Shown here: positions 17,471 to 24,222 of the stretch, piece after piece
Layout of the letters: every line of letters starts with the position of its first letter
Position numbering within the stretch: the first letter of the stretch is position 1
Assembly: GCA_044508625.1 (NCBI GenBank)
Contig: JBIQHJ010000030.1
Span: forward strand, 1-42,908
Direction: 5' to 3'
DNA length: 42,908 bases
DNA from: Castellaniella sp044508625
Lineage (GTDB): Bacteria; Pseudomonadota; Gammaproteobacteria; Burkholderiales; Burkholderiaceae_B
The notes under the pieces: model-generated
What the model saw: only the letters and a program-made list of their open reading frames with translations
Told to the model about the DNA's origin: nothing
Database searches by the model: none
Made by a program: the position numbers and the translations under genes

Positions 17471-18535
17471 CTAGCGCACGACCTGCTTGAGCTCGCCGGC
17501 GGCGTAGCGGCGCGCCATCTCGTCCAGGGGCACGGGCTTGATCCTGGGGGCATTGCCGGCGGTGCCGAACTGCTCGTAGCGCGCCAGGCAGACCTTCTTG
17601 GCGGCCTCGCGGGCGGGCTTGAGGTACTCGCGCGGGTCGAACTTGGACGGGTTCTCGGCCATGAAGCGGCGGATGGCTCCGGTCATCGCCAGCCGGATGT
17701 CGGTGTCGATGTTGACCTTGCGCACGCCGTACTTGATGGCCTCCTGGATCTCCTCGACGGGCACGCCGTAGGTTTCCTTCATGTCGCCGCCGAACTGGCG
17801 GATCTCGGCCAGCAGTTCCTGGGGCACGCTCGAGCTGCCGTGCATGACCAGGTGGGTGTTGGGCAGGCGGGCGTGGATCTCCTTGATGCGCTGGATCGAC
17901 AAAATATCGCCAGTGGGCTTGCGGGTGAACTTGTAGGCGCCGTGGCTGGTGCCGATGGCGATGGCCAGGGCGTCGAGCTGGGTCTGCTCGACGAAGTCGG
18001 CGGCCTGCTCGGGATCGGTCAGGAGCTGCTCCATGGTCATGGTGCCCTCGGCGCCGTGGCCGTCCTCTTTGTCGCCCTTCATGGTCTCGAGCGAGCCCAG
18101 GCAGCCCAGCTCGCCCTCGACGGTCACGCCGAGCTTGTGGGCCATCTGGACGACCTGGCGGGTGACGTCCAGGTTGTATTCATAGGAGGAGACGGTCTTG
18201 CCGTCGGACATGAGCGAGCCGTCCATCATGACGCTGGAGAATCCGAGCTCGATGGCGCCGCGGCACACGTCGGGCGACTGGCCGTGGTCCTGGTGCATGA
18301 CCACGGGGATGTGGGGATAGGTCTCGACGGCGGCCTGGATGAGGTATTTGAGGAACCCCTCGCCCGCGTACTTGCGGGCGCCGGCCGAGGCCTGCATGAT
18401 CACGGGGCTGTCGGTCTGGGCGGCAGCCTCCATGATGGCCTGGACCTGCTCGAGGTTGTTGACGTTGAACGCGGGGATCCCGTAGCCATGTTCGGCGGCG
18501 TGATCGAGGAGCTGACGCATGGAAACCAGGGCCAT
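17471..18535 (-). CDS. fba: Fructose-1,6-bisphosphate aldolase, class II
   Basis: Zinc-dependent aldolase of glycolysis and gluconeogenesis (and the Calvin cycle in autotrophs). The 354 residues match the CbbA-like class II form common in Burkholderiales. Metal and active-site residues are in VVMHQDHGQSPDV (Asp and His), EGELGCLGSLET, EDGHGAEGTM and LVMHGSSSVP, with NIDTDIRLAMT for phosphate binding. An excellent Shine-Dalgarno, AGGAGGT, lies just upstream of the ATG (18538-18550 region), suitable for a highly expressed gene. It leads the fba-purC-purE-purK-sua5 series. Confidence 0.97.
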   Translation of the reverse strand: MALVSMRQLLDHAAEHGYGIPAFNVNNLEQVQAIMEAAAQTDSPVIMQASAGARKYAGEGFLKYLIQAAVETYPHIPVVMHQDHGQSPDVCRGAIELGFSSVMMDGSLMSDGKTVSSYEYNLDVTRQVVQMAHKLGVTVEGELGCLGSLETMKGDKEDGHGAEGTMTMEQLLTDPEQAADFVEQTQLDALAIAIGTSHGAYKFTRKPTGDILSIQRIKEIHARLPNTHLVMHGSSSVPQELLAEIRQFGGDMKETYGVPVEEIQEAIKYGVRKVNIDTDIRLAMTGAIRRFMAENPSKFDPREYLKPAREAAKKVCLARYEQFGTAGNAPRIKPVPLDEMARRYAAGELKQVVR

Positions 18536-18698
18536 GGGAGGACCTCCTAGATAAGGATGGATGGTGGAAAACCGGAGATCCTGGGATTTTAAGGCGTAAC
18601 GGGAATTGCTGCTGGCAGCCGCCGCGCCGGGCGGCGGTCCGCCGGACGGCGCCCCTGCCGAATGGCGTTCGGCCGAAAGGCATCCGACCGGAGCCTGC

Positions 18699-19532
18699 TC
18701 AGCCGGCCGACACTCGGCCGCCCTGCCCCGACAGCAGCAGCGCGTCCATGGTCGCGCGGCCGCGCCGGGCGCGCTCCAGCGCGGTGGCGGCGCCCGGCCT
18801 GGGCTGGACCGGCGCCTCGAGCGTCAGGGGAAGATCCGGCGGCAGGGCCATGAGGATGCCTGGCAGGTCCAGGTCGCCGTCGCCCGGGAACTCGCGGTCC
18901 TGGCGCGCCTGGTAGATCATCGTCTCGAAATCGACCGGCCGTGGGCTGCGGGCATCGCAGATCTGGGCGTACGCCAGCAAGGCCGGAGACGCCGCGGCGA
19001 CGTCCGCCGCGCCCTCGCCCACGCGGTCCAGGTGGATCGCATCGATCAGCACCCGGCCCTCGGGCTGGCCGGCCAGTTGCACGATGCGCTGCGCCTGCGC
19101 CAGCGTCGGCACGCCCGACCAGGGCAGGAATTCCAGGTTCATCAGCAGGGAATAGCCGCGGCCGAGTTCGCACAGGCTCGCGAAAAGATCGGCACCCGCC
19201 TGCTCGTCGGGCTCGGCGACACCGACCAATGCGTGCCGCGCGCCCAGCCGGGCCGCGCTCTCGAACACCGGCTCGAAGTCGCGGACATCGACCGTCCGCT
19301 CGAGCCTGAACACCCCGACGTCGAACACGGCCACGCCGAGCTCGCCCATGCGTCGCAGGGTCTCCCGGCGCATGGGCGTGTCCCCGATCATGGGATGCCG
19401 ATGCTCGCCGGGCGCCGCGGGATTGAGCCGCACCCCCACGTGCTGGAAGCCGGTCTGCGCGGCCACGGTGACGAGCTCGGGCGGCGTGAGCTCGAATACG
19501 GTGAGATGATCCAGGGAAACGATGCGTGCCAT
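18699..19532 (-). CDS. Sugar phosphate isomerase/epimerase-like TIM-barrel protein
   Basis: A protein of 277 residues of the xylose-isomerase-like AP endonuclease 2 fold. Metal-ligand style segments are LLMNLEFLPW (Glu), VLIDAIHLDR (Asp, His), QICDA (Asp) and LTLEAPV (Glu near the C terminus). These resemble the divalent-metal site of keto-sugar epimerases and of inosose or hydroxypyruvate isomerases. It follows the FAD/FMN reductase gene by 36 bases on the same strand and is probably in one operon under IclR control. The pairing suggests isomerisation of a reduced cyclic or hydroxy-keto intermediate, but the substrate is unknown. Confidence 0.8.
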   Translation of the reverse strand: MARIVSLDHLTVFELTPPELVTVAAQTGFQHVGVRLNPAAPGEHRHPMIGDTPMRRETLRRMGELGVAVFDVGVFRLERTVDVRDFEPVFESAARLGARHALVGVAEPDEQAGADLFASLCELGRGYSLLMNLEFLPWSGVPTLAQAQRIVQLAGQPEGRVLIDAIHLDRVGEGAADVAAASPALLAYAQICDARSPRPVDFETMIYQARQDREFPGDGDLDLPGILMALPPDLPLTLEAPVQPRPGAATALERARRGRATMDALLLSGQGGRVSAG

Positions 19533-19568
19533 TTCGACATTCCATGCAACAAGGGGGGTAAGGACCGA

Positions 19569-21506
19569 TCAAAGCCGATGCGCCAGGGCCGCGGCCTCAT
19601 GGATGGCGCTCATGGCATTGCGCGGCTGCAGGCAGTCGCCGACGAGGTGGACGGGGACGCCCTCCAGGCGGTCGGTCAGCGCCGCCAGGTCCATGACCGG
19701 CAGCAGCGGCCGCACCGGGATGACCAGGCCGATGTCGCCCACCCGCCATTGCTTGCCGGTGGCCTCCCAGAGCCAGGCCTCGTCGGCGCCAAGCGCCTCC
19801 ACCGTCGTCCTCAGGTGCACGCTGGCCTTGGGCAGGGCCGCCAGTGCGCCCGCCTGGATCGCCCGCGACCGCATGCCGATGTCGCCCACCAGCTCGGGGC
19901 CGGCTTCCGCCAGCACGATCTCCATGCCCTTGGCCGCCAGCACCCGGGCGATGCCGACACCCCGGATCCCGCCGCCGATCACCAGCGCGCGGCCCTTGGC
20001 CGCGATCGGGCGGCGCAGCACGTCGTAGCCGTCGACGACCGGGCTGTCGAGGATGCCGGGGATCTGCGGAATGCCCAGGGTGGCGCCTGTCGCCAGCACC
20101 ACGACGTCGGGGCGCTCGCGCCGCACGAGATCCTCGGTCACCTCCACGCCCAGTTCGATCCGCGCCCCCGCGCGGCCGACCGCGGTGCTCAGCCAGGGAA
20201 TGTGCCCGGCCATTTCCTCGCGCCCCGGCACCACCCGGTTCAGCAGGATCTGGCCTCCCGGCTCGCTGTTCCGGTCGAATATCGTCACCTGGTGGCCGCG
20301 CAGCGCGGCGATCCGCGCGCATTCCAGGCCCGCGGGCCCGGCCCCCACGACGAGGACGCGCTTGCTCTCCGGCGAGCGGCGGATGGCGTATTTCCGCTCC
20401 TGGCCGGTCGCGGTATTGACCAGGCACAGGATAGGCTTGCCCACCGCATGCCGATCGCTGCACCCCTGGTTGCAGCCGATACAGGTGCAGATCTCGTCGA
20501 GGCGCCCCTCGCGGGCCTTGTTCGGAAACTCGGGATCGGCATGCATGGCCCGCCCGAGGGTGACGAAATCCGTCACGCCGGCGGCGAGGATGCTCTCGGC
20601 CACGCTGGGATCCGTGATGCGCCCCGACACGCTCATGGGAATGCCGACGTGGGGCCGGATCTTGCGCGCGATGGGCACCAGCACCCCTTGCGGCATTTCC
20701 ATGGGCTGCGTGATCCACTGGTTGCTCTCGTAGATGCCGGCCGACACGTCGATCAGGTCCACGCCCGCATCCTGCAGGTACGGGGCGACCTCGCACATAT
20801 CGTCATTGGTGAGCCCGCCCTCGATGCGCTCGTCGCCGCTCATCCGGTAGAGGATGGGGACATCCGGGCCGATCGCGCGGCGCACGGCCGCGATCACCTC
20901 GAGGGGAAACCTGAGCCGCCCTTGCAGGTCGCCGCCATATTCGTCCTGGCGCTTGTTGGTGAAGGGCGAGAGGAACTGGCTGAGCAGATAGCCGTGCGCG
21001 CCATGGATGCCGATGAAATCGAAGCCGGCCTCGCGGGCGCGGCGCGCGCCGGCCCCGTATTTCTCGACGATGTCGGCGATCTCGTCCAGCTCCATGGCGT
21101 GCGGCGGCACACTGCCGGCCCCGACGTAGGGAACCACCGACGGGGCCCAGGACTGGAGGCCGCTGACGCCCGGATCGACGACCCGGCCGCCGTAATGCAG
21201 CTCGGGGCCGATGCGCGCCCCGTGCCGGTGCACCGCGCTGACCAGCCGCGCCAGGTCGGGAATCAGTTCATCGGAATAGATGCCCATCTGCAACTGCCGC
21301 CCGCGTCCCCGGGGATCGACGTAGGTCGCCTCCGTGTACATCAGGCCGACGCCGCCGCGCGAGCGCGCCTCCAGGAAGTCGACATAGCGCTGGGTGACCC
21401 GGCCCTCGGCCGTACAGTAGTTGCGTTCCATGGGCGAGGCGATGATGCGATTGCGCACCTCCATGGTTCCGATACGCCCGGGGGAGAAAAGATGGGGGAA
21501 CATCAT
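19569..21506 (-). CDS. Old-yellow-enzyme/2,4-dienoyl-CoA reductase-like iron-sulfur flavoprotein
   Basis: A 645-residue enzyme with an N-terminal FMN TIM barrel (FSPGRIGTMEVRNRIIASPM; active-site IHGAHGYLLSQFLSP), a central 4Fe-4S motif with spacing CxxCxxxCx11C (CIGCNQGC...ILCLVN), and a C-terminal FAD/NAD(P)H domain (VLVVGAGPAGLECARIA; second GxGxxG region ALVIGGGIRGVG). This is the FadH/BaiCD/trimethylamine-dehydrogenase layout, reducing activated C=C bonds or demethylating amines. The ATG at 21506 is chosen because AAGGGAA lies at good spacing. The usual FadH active-site tyrosine cannot be assigned by eye. It is probably the first gene of an operon with the TIM-barrel isomerase, with an inverted-repeat operator candidate 75-105 bases upstream. 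Confidence 0.88.
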   Translation of the reverse strand: MMFPHLFSPGRIGTMEVRNRIIASPMERNYCTAEGRVTQRYVDFLEARSRGGVGLMYTEATYVDPRGRGRQLQMGIYSDELIPDLARLVSAVHRHGARIGPELHYGGRVVDPGVSGLQSWAPSVVPYVGAGSVPPHAMELDEIADIVEKYGAGARRAREAGFDFIGIHGAHGYLLSQFLSPFTNKRQDEYGGDLQGRLRFPLEVIAAVRRAIGPDVPILYRMSGDERIEGGLTNDDMCEVAPYLQDAGVDLIDVSAGIYESNQWITQPMEMPQGVLVPIARKIRPHVGIPMSVSGRITDPSVAESILAAGVTDFVTLGRAMHADPEFPNKAREGRLDEICTCIGCNQGCSDRHAVGKPILCLVNTATGQERKYAIRRSPESKRVLVVGAGPAGLECARIAALRGHQVTIFDRNSEPGGQILLNRVVPGREEMAGHIPWLSTAVGRAGARIELGVEVTEDLVRRERPDVVVLATGATLGIPQIPGILDSPVVDGYDVLRRPIAAKGRALVIGGGIRGVGIARVLAAKGMEIVLAEAGPELVGDIGMRSRAIQAGALAALPKASVHLRTTVEALGADEAWLWEATGKQWRVGDIGLVIPVRPLLPVMDLAALTDRLEGVPVHLVGDCLQPRNAMSAIHEAAALAHRL

Positions 21507-21579
21507 GGCCGATTCCCTTGCAGAAGCGAATGAAGACGAGGCTGAATGCACTATACGATCGGCCTTTCTCCTTGGGTAG

Positions 21580-21611
21580 GGCGTGTAGCGACAATGTGTG
21601 CGCTATACGCC
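21580..21611. promoter_or_regulatory. Inverted-repeat operator candidate upstream of the flavoprotein gene
   Basis: Arms GGCGTGTAGCG (21580-21590) and CGCTATACGCC (21601-21611) are complementary at 10 of 11 positions around a 10-base spacer. The half-site GGCGTATAGCG recurs almost exactly as GGCGTATATCG at 22776-22786 upstream of the iclR gene, which points to a shared regulator, most simply the IclR protein encoded between them. Confidence 0.5.
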
Positions 21612-21728
21612 CGATTAAGAATGCCATGCGGCCCTTGGCCCGCTGCGCCATGCCCTCGCGGCGCCATGCCGATGCCGGCTTGCAATCCCGCCTCACGAAG
21701 GCGCGCCCATGCCGGCCGCCATGCCGCG

Positions 21729-22604
21729 CTACACCAGCAAGGTTCCCAGTTCGCGGGCGGCGGCCTGCAGGGGCTCGAGGTAGCGCGCGGCCATCTCGTG
21801 GCGGGACAGGGGCTTGCCGTGGCGGATCACATTGATGCCCCCCACGTAATCGCCCCGGATGTCGCAGACCGGGACCGCCAGCGAGCACAGGTTCAGCAAG
21901 GTCTGCTGGCTGACGAAGGCGTATCCCACCTCGCGCGCACGCTCGATCTGCTCGCGCAGCTCCTGCACCGAGCCGATGGTGTAGGGCGTCAGGGGAATCA
22001 TGCGCACGCGCGCCAGGTAGGCCTCGAGCCGCGCCGGCGGCAATTGCGCCAGCAGCACCTGGCCCGAGGAGGTGCAATACGCCGACTGGCGGCGCCCGAC
22101 GCCGAGCAGGGGCGACATGATGCGCGACGAGGTCGAGCGGGCGAGGTAGACGATGTCGTCGCCGTCCATGACCGCGAGCGAGCACGCCTGGTCGATCGTC
22201 TCGCTGAGCCTGTCCAGGATCGGCTGCGACAGCACCGCGATCGGCGAGGCCGACAGATAGCCATGCCCGAACGACAATACGCGCGGGCGCAGGTAGAAAT
22301 GGTTGGAGTCGTCCGTGGCGACGAAGCCCAGCATCGACAGGGTCAACAGGCTGCGGCGCACGGCCGCGCGCGGGATCCCGGTGCAATAGCTGACCTGCGC
22401 GATCGAGAGGTGGCGGCGCTTGTCCGACAGCGCGAGCAGCACGGAAAGCCCGCGCGCCAGAGACGTGACGAAATTCGGATCCTCGCTGAATTCCTCGATC
22501 GCGGCCAATGGCAGCGTATTGGGATCCGCATGGACCAGCGCCCCATCCCTCGCGGGATCGCGGACCGGCGAAAGTCCATCCTTCCTGGCTGCACGCCGCG
22601 ACAT
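21729..22604 (-). CDS. IclR-family transcriptional regulator (PcaR/PobR-like subgroup)
   Basis: A 291-residue regulator. The winged helix-turn-helix spans about residues 40-100 (FVTSLARGLSVLLAL...LSIAQVSYCTGIPRAAVRRS...LGFV), and the effector-binding domain follows (LDRLSETIDQACSLAVMDGDDIVYLAR onward, with YCTSSGQVLLAQL). The RGLSVL and GIPRAAVRR wording is typical of activators of aromatic catabolism such as PcaR and PobR. The start at 22604 is preceded by CGGAGG at good spacing. It is the gene upstream of the flavoprotein operon on the same strand, and inverted repeats lie on both sides of it, fitting local autoregulation and pathway control. Confidence 0.92.
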   Translation of the reverse strand: MSRRAARKDGLSPVRDPARDGALVHADPNTLPLAAIEEFSEDPNFVTSLARGLSVLLALSDKRRHLSIAQVSYCTGIPRAAVRRSLLTLSMLGFVATDDSNHFYLRPRVLSFGHGYLSASPIAVLSQPILDRLSETIDQACSLAVMDGDDIVYLARSTSSRIMSPLLGVGRRQSAYCTSSGQVLLAQLPPARLEAYLARVRMIPLTPYTIGSVQELREQIERAREVGYAFVSQQTLLNLCSLAVPVCDIRGDYVGGINVIRHGKPLSRHEMAARYLEPLQAAARELGTLLV

Positions 22605-22736
22605 CGTTGCCTCCGGAATCAAGGGCGGGCCGAACCGGCCCCCATCGCTGCGAGTCCCGACCGGGCCGATCCCGTATTCTATTCGACGCACTCCGCCCAG
22701 GGGCCCGCGAACAGACCGGCGCGAGATCAATTGAAC

Positions 22737-22751
22737 GTGCGCACAGCGCAC
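22737..22751. promoter_or_regulatory. Perfect inverted repeat upstream of iclR
   Basis: GTGCGC-ACA-GCGCAC lies 133-147 bases upstream of the iclR start. It could be an operator for IclR or for the promoter of the lost transporter genes whose remnant begins at about 22815. No promoter consensus can be assigned confidently here. Confidence 0.4.
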
Positions 22752-22775
22752 ACATTGGCACGCAGCGCCCTTGTT

Positions 22776-22788
22776 GGCGTATATCGCC
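22776..22788. promoter_or_regulatory. Second copy of the GGCGTATA half-site
   Basis: GGCGTATATCGCC, itself an inverted repeat (GGCG-TATAT-CGCC), matches the half-site of the 21580-21611 operator candidate at 10 of the first 11 positions. Confidence 0.4.
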
Positions 22789-22814
22789 CTCTGTATATTG
22801 GCTCGGACATCTTC

Positions 22815-22995
22815 CACAGGACGGCACCACCATGATCTGCGTGATTCATGAAATGGGCCTTGCGCGCGCCGTGGCCGACCGGGTGACCCCCAAGGCGGAC
22901 GGCGAGATCATCGAGGAGGCGCCGCCCGAGGAATTCTTTGCCGCGCCCACAAGCGCACCCAGGCCTTCCTCGTGAGGATTCTGTCCCGCCATTGA
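22815..22995 (+). pseudogene. C-terminal relic of a polar amino acid ABC-transporter ATPase
   Basis: About 46 codons from near 22815 read LPQDGTTMICVIHEMG, then LARAVADRV, GEIIEEAPPEEFFA. This is the unmistakable end of GlnQ/GltL-type ATPases (switch histidine in THEMG, here IHEMG, then the D-loop side). At about 22952 the frame shifts: in another frame the family tail RTQAFLVRILSRH and a TGA (22993-22995) continue. No Walker A, signature or permease genes are nearby, so a deletion removed most of the gene and a small indel broke the rest. An ATG at 22832 could give a 47-residue peptide, but I do not expect function. Confidence 0.82.
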
Positions 22996-23064
22996 AACGA
23001 GGGCTGTCCCGCCACTGAAACGAGGGCTGTCCCGCCATTGAAACGAGGATCCCGCCATGAAACC
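22981..23064 (+). repeat. 23-bp tandem repeat, three full copies plus a partial one
   Basis: Units at 22981-23003, 23004-23026 and 23027-23049 read CTGTCCCGCCATTGAAACGA plus GGG or GGA, with one T/C difference in the second. A shortened fourth, TCCCGCCATGAAAC, starts at 23050 and contains the start codon of the next gene. Each unit carries the GAGG that serves the last copy as ribosome-binding site. The repeat begins within the frameshifted end of the ABC ATPase relic. Confidence 0.9.
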
Positions 23065-23695
23065 ACTGAGCCACGCCGCCATGATCCTGTCGTTCGACGT
23101 CACGCCGGACGCCAGGGCCGAACACGACCAGTGGCACACACACGAGCATTTGATCGAGAGACTCTCGATCCCCGGATTCCTCCGGGGCAGCCGCTGGGTC
23201 TCCGACATCGCCGTCCTGAAATCGGCCCCCTACCTCGAGCGCCTGAACGACCCGACCCCCTGGACGGCCAAGATGATGCCGCACTACCGCAACATGCGGC
23301 GGGGATTCTGCGCCCTGGAATTCTCGGCGGGCCACGGCATGGGCGGCAGCGCGCACGTGGCGAGATTCTCGCCGCGCGCCGGCGCCGAGGCGTCCCTGAA
23401 CCAATGGCTGGTCCGCGAAGCGCTGCCCGGGCTCAGCGCCGAGCCCGGCCTCGCCGCCGCCAGCCTCTTTCGGTCGGCGCTCACGCCGGACATCACGGCG
23501 GAGCAGCGCATCCGCGGCCAGGACGCCGGCCTGGACCACGTGGTCATCGTGAGCGGCTACGATCCGCAGCGCACCCTGCACGCGGCCACGAACGTGCTGA
23601 GCAGCGCGCGATTCGACGAACACGGCGCCTGCGACCACGCCGCCGAACAGTTCACGCTCGCGTACTCGCTCACGGCCGAAGATCTGCGCGGGTAG
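23057..23695 (+). CDS. EthD-like dimeric alpha-beta barrel protein of unknown function
   Basis: A 212-residue protein whose N-terminal half reads AAMILSFDVTPDARAEHDQW then HTHEHLIERLSIPGFLRGSRW. This is the ferredoxin-like (dimeric alpha-beta barrel) pattern of EthD and related proteins found beside catabolic oxidoreductases. The second half (from about residue 110) appears to be a repeat of the same fold, with DHVVIVSGYDP. No catalytic residues are assigned. The start is supported by ACGAGGATCCCGCC directly upstream, the GAGGA coming from the 23-bp repeat. The strand is opposite to the IclR-flavoprotein genes, and shared control is possible. Confidence 0.6.
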   Translation: MKPLSHAAMILSFDVTPDARAEHDQWHTHEHLIERLSIPGFLRGSRWVSDIAVLKSAPYLERLNDPTPWTAKMMPHYRNMRRGFCALEFSAGHGMGGSAHVARFSPRAGAEASLNQWLVREALPGLSAEPGLAAASLFRSALTPDITAEQRIRGQDAGLDHVVIVSGYDPQRTLHAATNVLSSARFDEHGACDHAAEQFTLAYSLTAEDLRG

Positions 23696-24020
23696 ACCCT
23701 CCTCGGCGCCGGCCGCTCCCCTTCAGCGCCGGCCGTCCCCCTCGGCGCCGGCCGCTCCCCTTCAGCATCGGCCGTCCTCCCTCAGCGCCGGCCGTCCCCT
23801 CCCAGCGCCGGCCGTCCCCCCCAGTGCCGGCCGAACGCTCCTCGCCGCCCGGCGAACACTGGAAGGCTTGCGCGCCGCCGAGGAAACGCGGCACCCTCTC
23901 CGGACGCGGCCAGGCGTCGGGAGGCACCGAGCGTCGGGAGGCACCCGACAGGAAGTCGCCGATCAGGCGCACCTGGGCCTCGAGCATGTGGCGGCCGTAG
24001 CGAAGGGTCCAGCCGCGCTG
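23670..24020 (-). pseudogene. Remnant of a minus-strand gene cut by the IS end
   Basis: A frame open from the IS boundary (stop codon at 24021-24023) reads RGWTLRYGRHMLEAQVRLIG then DFLSG, which looks like genuine protein. It continues through VPRFLGGAQAFQC and then runs into the GC-rich 20-bp repeats, where the frame is probably meaningless. I do not recognise the family. The likely reading is a truncated gene whose 5' part was removed when the insertion sequence landed. Confidence 0.3.
23702..23834. repeat. GC-rich tandem repeat, about 20 bp, seven copies
   Basis: The core AGCGCCGGCCG (variants GGCGCC, AGCATC, AGTGCC) recurs at 23705, 23725, 23744, 23764, 23784, 23804 and 23823, linked by C- and T-rich spacers (TCCCCTTC-like). 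The period of 19-20 is not a multiple of three, so the array is not a coding repeat. Each core holds a GCCGGC palindrome. It follows directly on the stop of the EthD-like gene. Confidence 0.88.
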
Positions 24021-24023
24021 CTA

Positions 24024-24183
24024 TGTATTGACCCAGTGAAAACAGGTGATAATTGAGGAAATCACGATGAGCATGAAGATGGAAGACGAGATCAAGCGAT
24101 GGACGGCCAAGCGCAAAAGCACGCTGGTGCTGGACATCATCCAAGGCAAGACCACGGTGCCTGAAGCCAGCCGTGCCTACTAG
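24024..24183 (+). mobile_element. Left-end fragment of an IS3-type insertion sequence
   Basis: The fragment starts at TGTATTGACCCAGTGAAAAC, likely the left terminal inverted repeat, followed by a ribosome-binding site (TTGAGGAAATC) and the start of an orfA. The element is cut off at about 24180, after which composition changes to the lower-GC island. No right end or target duplication is visible. The assignment to the IS3 family rests on recalled similarity of the orfA start. Confidence 0.65.
24067..24183 (+). pseudogene. Truncated IS3-type orfA (transposase helper)
   Basis: 38 codons read MSMKMEDEIKRWTAKRKS then TLVLDIIQGKTTVPEASRAY and a stop. This is the N terminus of the roughly 100-residue OrfA helix-turn-helix protein that precedes an IS3-type orfB; the family continues past SRA(F/Y) with a DLSPSE-like segment that is missing here. 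The stop codon lies exactly where the new sequence joins, so the product is not a functional transposase. Confidence 0.75.
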
Positions 24184-24222
24184 TATCCTGGCGTATCCGT
24201 CGCAGACAAGGGCGGGCTAAAA

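Noticed and set aside
18535..18552. Palindrome over the fba ribosome-binding site (GGAGG-T-CCTCC)
   Set aside because: The single-base centre cannot form a stable hairpin loop in RNA; it is probably an incidental result of a strong Shine-Dalgarno followed by CCTCC.
22981..23049. CRISPR-like look of 23-bp repeats containing ATTGAAAC
   Set aside because: The units are directly adjacent with no spacers, and no cas genes are near; it is a simple tandem repeat.
23782..24144. Minus-strand frame across the IS start and the GC-rich repeats as a gene
   Set aside because: It reads through the IS left end in antisense and through the repeat array; only the shorter alternative frame ending at the IS border looks protein-like.
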